Below, in pieces: positions 6,372 to 8,469 of a DNA stretch of 8,469 nucleotides; the stretch's first letter is position 1; every line of letters begins with the position of its first letter. Below the pieces are notes generated by a model. It saw only the letters and a program-made list of their open reading frames with translations, searched no databases and was not told the DNA's origin. A program made the translations under genes and the position numbers. Source of the DNA: Candidatus Shapirobacteria bacterium (GTDB taxonomy: Bacteria > Patescibacteriota > Microgenomatia > UBA12405); assembly GCA_023245435.1 (NCBI GenBank), contig JAHFKH010000032.1, positions 1 to 8,469 on the forward strand, given 5' to 3'.

Positions 6372-6411
6372 AAACAATAACCAAGTATTCCAAACAAATC
6401 CCAATAACCAA
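6372..6411 (+). repeat. Left inverted repeat of the four-helix-bundle cassette
   Basis: It contains a 13-bp outer block (6372-6384), the 17-bp core (6382-6398) and an inner block (6399-6411) that agrees with its partner at 9 of 13 positions. The last base is the A of the cassette gene's ATG, so the repeat also forms the translation start region. A further AATAACCAA unit lies just outside at 6362-6370. Confidence 0.8.
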
Positions 6412-6794
6412 TGATCAATAATTCAAACCAAAATACAAATTCAAAATTTGATTTAGAATCAAGAACATTAGAATTCGCTAAAAAAATTGTCAGACTTTGT
6501 TTTAAATTAGATAACAATGTTGTCAATCATAAACTAATTGATCAATTAGTTAGATCAGGTGGTTCTATTGGAGCAAATTATAGAGAGGCAAATGATTCAT
6601 TGGGTAAAAAAGATTTTTTAAATCGATTAAGAATTTCACGAAAAGAAACAAAAGAAACTATTTTTTGGCTTGAACTAATTTTAGAAGCAAATCCAAACAG
6701 TAAAACTGAAATTGATTTTTTAATTGACGAAAGCACTCAAATTCGTAACATCTTATCTGCTATTATAACTAAGGTTAATATAAAAAATGCATAA
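6411..6794 (+). CDS. Four-helix-bundle protein, S23 / 23S rRNA intervening-sequence family
   Basis: This 127-residue, all-helical protein has the family blocks in order: DLESRTLEFAKKI (14-26), QLVRSGGSIGANYREAND (45-62), KKDFLNRLRISRKETKET (66-83) with the following aromatic FWLELI (85-90), and ESTQIRNILSAIITK (107-121). Homologues are encoded in rRNA intervening sequences and as free-standing genes, and the related Avd protein assists diversity-generating retroelements. The conserved basic face suggests nucleic-acid binding. The function of free-standing members is not established. No reverse transcriptase or rRNA is nearby. The polar Asn-rich N-terminus (residues 1-12) is encoded next to the inverted repeat and precedes the first conserved block. 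ATG 6411 is the only usable start. There is no SD and no clear -10, so it may be read from the helicase transcript. Confidence 0.9.
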   Translation: MINNSNQNTNSKFDLESRTLEFAKKIVRLCFKLDNNVVNHKLIDQLVRSGGSIGANYREANDSLGKKDFLNRLRISRKETKETIFWLELILEANPNSKTEIDFLIDESTQIRNILSAIITKVNIKNA

Positions 6795-6820
6795 TTTTAT
6801 TTCGTTTGATATTTCTGTAA

Positions 6821-6874
6821 TTGGTAATTGTTTTTTGTTTGGAATACTTGTAATTTGGTTATTGGTTATTGTTT
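6821..6874 (-). repeat. Right inverted repeat of the four-helix-bundle cassette
   Basis: It is complementary to 6372-6411, with about 11 extra bases between the core (6834-6850) and the outer block (6862-6874), which come from an extra TTGGTTATT unit. It ends 4 bases before the FemAB ATG, so the region where a FemAB promoter or ribosome site would lie is made of repeat sequence. Confidence 0.8.
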
Positions 6875-6878
6875 TTAT

Positions 6879-7919
6879 ATGATCACTCGCATTTTATACA
6901 ACGAAGAACGTGAAGCTTACGATAAAGTTATTACTCATCCAATACAAACTTGGGCGTGGGGTGATTTTCAAATTGGCGAAGGCCATAAAGTTTATCGTCT
7001 TGGTGTTTTTGATCAACAAAAAATGGTTTCTGGTTACACCGTTTCATTCCACACTATTCCCAAATTAAATTATTCTGTCGGTACATTATTGCGTGGCCCC
7101 AAAATTGATGACGATATGATTAAAAATATTGCCAAAATTGCCAAAGATGAAAATGCAATTTTTGTTAAATTTGAACCAGATGTTATTCAAAAAATTTATG
7201 ATCAAAATTTAAATTTAAACAAAGAACTTCCTGTTGATTCTAATTTTCCTTCTTTAGTTGTTTCCCCCAAAGTTGCCTTTTATCCTCATTCTTTTATTGT
7301 TGATTTGACCAAAACCGAAGATCAATTATTAGAAAGCATGTCCACCAAAACCCGCTACAATATAAAATTGGCCAACCGTCACAATGTTACGGTTTCCAAA
7401 GAAACTCACGATAAAGGTTTTGAAATTTATTTGAGTTTGTTAATGGCTACTACCAAACGCCAAGGTTTTTATTTACACACCGAAAGTTACCATCGTCATT
7501 TATGGGAAAAATTAAAAAATAGTAATTTAATCGATATATTTATTGCCAGTCATGACGGTGAAGTATTAGCCGCTTTTATGTTATTTAAATGTGGCGACAG
7601 ATTATTTTATCCCTATGGTGCCTCACTTGATAAAAAACGCGAAGTTATGGCCCCCAATTTATTAATGTGGGAAGCCATCAAATACGGTAAATCAATTGGT
7701 AAAAAAAGTTTTGACACTTGGGGTTGCTTAGGACCTAATGCCAAAGAAGGGGAACTTGGGTTTGGATTTCACAAGTTTAAACAAGGTTATGGCGGAACTT
7801 TAGTTCAATTTATGGGAACTTATGATTTAATTATCAATCCTGCTTTATATAAAATTTACAATACTATTGATAAGTATCGTTGGATATACCTCCGTGCCAA
7901 AGCCGCCCTTTTACGCTAA
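6879..7919 (+). CDS. FemAB-like peptidyltransferase (peptidoglycan bridge formation family)
   Basis: This is a 346-residue protein of tandem GNAT-like FemAB architecture. The family signatures are PIQTWAWGDFQIGE (21-34), LLRGPKID (70-77), the basic MSTKTRYNIKLANRHNV (154-170), YPYGASLDKKREVMAPNLL (244-262) and the C-terminal WEAIKYGKSIGKKSFDTWG (264-282), followed by GFGFHKFKQGYGG (294-306). FemXAB enzymes add amino acids from aminoacyl-tRNA to the peptidoglycan stem peptide at lipid II, at the cytosolic side of the membrane. The amino acid added here cannot be predicted. The frame is open upstream to an ATG at 6828, but that would encode only inverted-repeat sequence. The ATG at 6879 begins right before the conserved block. 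A weak TATTGT (6867-6872) lies 6 bases before it. The stop codon overlaps the -10 of gatC. Confidence 0.9.
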   Translation: MITRILYNEEREAYDKVITHPIQTWAWGDFQIGEGHKVYRLGVFDQQKMVSGYTVSFHTIPKLNYSVGTLLRGPKIDDDMIKNIAKIAKDENAIFVKFEPDVIQKIYDQNLNLNKELPVDSNFPSLVVSPKVAFYPHSFIVDLTKTEDQLLESMSTKTRYNIKLANRHNVTVSKETHDKGFEIYLSLLMATTKRQGFYLHTESYHRHLWEKLKNSNLIDIFIASHDGEVLAAFMLFKCGDRLFYPYGASLDKKREVMAPNLLMWEAIKYGKSIGKKSFDTWGCLGPNAKEGELGFGFHKFKQGYGGTLVQFMGTYDLIINPALYKIYNTIDKYRWIYLRAKAALLR

Positions 7920-7922
7920 AAT
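7917..7922 (+). promoter_or_regulatory. -10 element for gatC (leaderless start)
   Basis: TAAAAT (5 of 6 matches) includes the TAA stop of the FemAB gene and ends 5 bases before the gatC ATG, the same spacing as at the helicase gene. A GTGCCA (4 of 6 to TTGACA) lies 17 bases upstream at 7894-7899. There is no SD before the ATG. A neighbouring TACAAT (7922-7927) abuts the ATG and would start RNA inside the gene, so it is less likely. Confidence 0.4.
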
Positions 7923-7927
7923 ACAAT

Positions 7928-8227
7928 ATGTCCACAGTTATTACGGATAATGAGTTTGCTCATATCGCCAAATTATCGCGACTAACTATTAATCCCGATG
8001 AAAATTTTATCAAAGATCAATTATCAGAAGTTGCTGATTATATTGATGTTTTAAAAGAATTAAATACTGACGACGTTATCCCAACTTATCAAGTCAATCA
8101 TAAAAAAAATATTTTGCGTGACGATATTATTACCCCATCATTTACCCAAGATGAGGCTTTATCCCAAGCACCAAAAAGTTCAAACGGTTATTTTGTAACT
8201 TCCGCCACGATTAACAAAAATGTCTAA
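7928..8227 (+). CDS. gatC: Aspartyl/glutamyl-tRNA amidotransferase subunit C
   Basis: This is a 99-residue protein of the usual GatC length. The motifs are HIAKLSRLTINPDE (12-25), the helix QLSEVADYIDVLKELNTDDV (31-50), IPTYQV (51-56), NILRDD (61-66) and the C-terminal EALSQAPKSSNGYFV (76-90). GatC is the small belt-like subunit that wraps GatA and GatB in GatCAB, which converts Glu-tRNA(Gln) or Asp-tRNA(Asn) to the amidated form in the cytosol. The organism therefore probably lacks a glutaminyl- or asparaginyl-tRNA synthetase. An upstream in-frame ATG at 7880 lies inside the FemAB gene and encodes non-conserved residues, so 7928 is the start. The 3' end overlaps gatA by 8 bp. Confidence 0.93.
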   Translation: MSTVITDNEFAHIAKLSRLTINPDENFIKDQLSEVADYIDVLKELNTDDVIPTYQVNHKKNILRDDIITPSFTQDEALSQAPKSSNGYFVTSATINKNV

Positions 8228-8469
8228 TTTAAATACTTTAAATTTATCTGATGCTCGGGCTGGACTATTATCCAAGAAATTTTCTTCTGTTGAATTAGTC
8301 AATGATTGTTTGACTCAAATTAAAAAAAATGCCAAAAACATTAATTCTTTTGTGACTGTTTGTGAAGAATCAGCCTTGTCCGATGCCAAAAATGCCGACC
8401 TTAGCAAACCTTTGGGGGGTATCCCTATTGCTATTAAAGACAATTACTGTACCAAAAATATTCGCACTA
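8220..8469 (+). CDS. gatA: Aspartyl/glutamyl-tRNA amidotransferase subunit A, N-terminal part (runs off right edge)
   Basis: The first 83 codons are present. The start ATG lies within the last codons of gatC (ATGTCTAA overlap), which indicates coupled translation. The N-terminal helices (SSVELVNDCLTQIKKNAKN, 22-40, then INSFVTV, 41-47) are followed by the amidase-signature entry LGGIPIAIKDNYCTKN (65-80). K73 is the catalytic lysine of the Ser-cisSer-Lys triad. The serine-rich signature lies beyond the edge. GatA is the glutaminase subunit that supplies ammonia for tRNA amidation. gatB is not in the window and may follow. Confidence 0.95.
   Translation, partial: MSNLNTLNLSDARAGLLSKKFSSVELVNDCLTQIKKNAKNINSFVTVCEESALSDAKNADLSKPLGGIPIAIKDNYCTKNIRT

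Larger units (their letters stand above)
6362..6874. mobile_element. Putative four-helix-bundle (S23/IVS-type) gene cassette with inverted repeats
   Basis: The small S23-like gene is enclosed by AT-rich inverted repeats. CAAGTATTCCAAACAAA at 6382-6398 is matched perfectly by its complement at 6834-6850, and an outer 13-bp block (6372-6384) matches 6862-6874. AATAACCAA units occur three times on the left (6362, 6376, 6403) and, inverted, twice on the right (6855, 6862) plus one near copy (6821-6829). The unit fills the whole gap between the helicase stop and the FemAB start. Relatives of this protein are encoded by intervening sequences in some 23S rRNA genes, which supports mobility of the gene type. 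Mobility here is inference. Confidence 0.55.

Noticed and set aside
6362..6411. Start of a CRISPR-like array from the AATAACCAA units
   Set aside because: The units are only 9 bases, irregularly spaced (14 and 27 bases) and mirrored on the far side of one gene, which fits inverted repeat arms and not an array.
6338..6526. Minus-strand open frame across the left S23 cassette arm
   Set aside because: Most of its product is translated from repeat units and the antisense of the S23 gene.
6411..6794. Accessory (Avd-like) protein of a diversity-generating retroelement
   Set aside because: No reverse transcriptase, template repeat or variable-repeat target is visible. The motifs fit the general S23/four-helix-bundle family.

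Overview
This is an AT-rich window (about one third G+C by eye), tightly packed, with short or overlapping gene junctions and few Shine-Dalgarno sites. UGA is used as a stop (end of the helicase gene) and the reading frames hold no internal UGA, so the ordinary bacterial code fits. The gene content suggests a Candidate Phyla Radiation (Patescibacteria) genome, for example a Microgenomates-like lineage: a DUF2298 'YYY' membrane protein, a FemAB-like transferase, a four-helix-bundle (S23/IVS-type) protein, a DUF559 protein and gatCA. That placement is inference from gene families, not from a marker gene.

Layout. Positions 1-1417 (minus strand) hold a GT4-type glycosyltransferase followed by an overlapping FkbM-family methyltransferase that runs off the left edge. 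Divergent from them, at 1436-3947 (plus strand), are a PAP2 phosphatase and an overlapping 14-or-so-helix DUF2298 protein. The two arms are separated by 18 bp carrying two overlapping extended -10 elements on opposite strands. Together they look like a small envelope-glycan locus: sugar transfer, methylation, polyprenyl-phosphate recycling and a large polytopic enzyme of unknown reaction.

Positions 3943-4462 form a compact cassette. A 54-bp terminal inverted repeat, each copy able to fold into two hairpins, flanks a minus-strand DUF559 nuclease-like gene. The left repeat begins at the stop codon of the DUF2298 gene. Positions 4495-6351 encode a complete UvrD/PcrA-type superfamily 1 helicase with a probable leaderless GTG start.

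Positions 6362-6874 form a second one-gene cassette: a four-helix-bundle protein between imperfect inverted repeats built from CAATAACCAA units and a 17-bp perfect match. Downstream are a FemAB-type peptidyltransferase (6879-7919), gatC (7928-8227) and the 5' part of gatA (8220 to the right edge).

The most interesting points are the two inverted-repeat-bounded single-gene cassettes on either side of the helicase gene, the compensatory base-pair changes between the two copies of the DUF559-cassette hairpin, and the recurring pattern of -10 elements 5-9 bases before start codons (leaderless or nearly leaderless transcripts). No tRNA, rRNA or CRISPR array is seen, and no gene-free stretch exceeds 300 bases.
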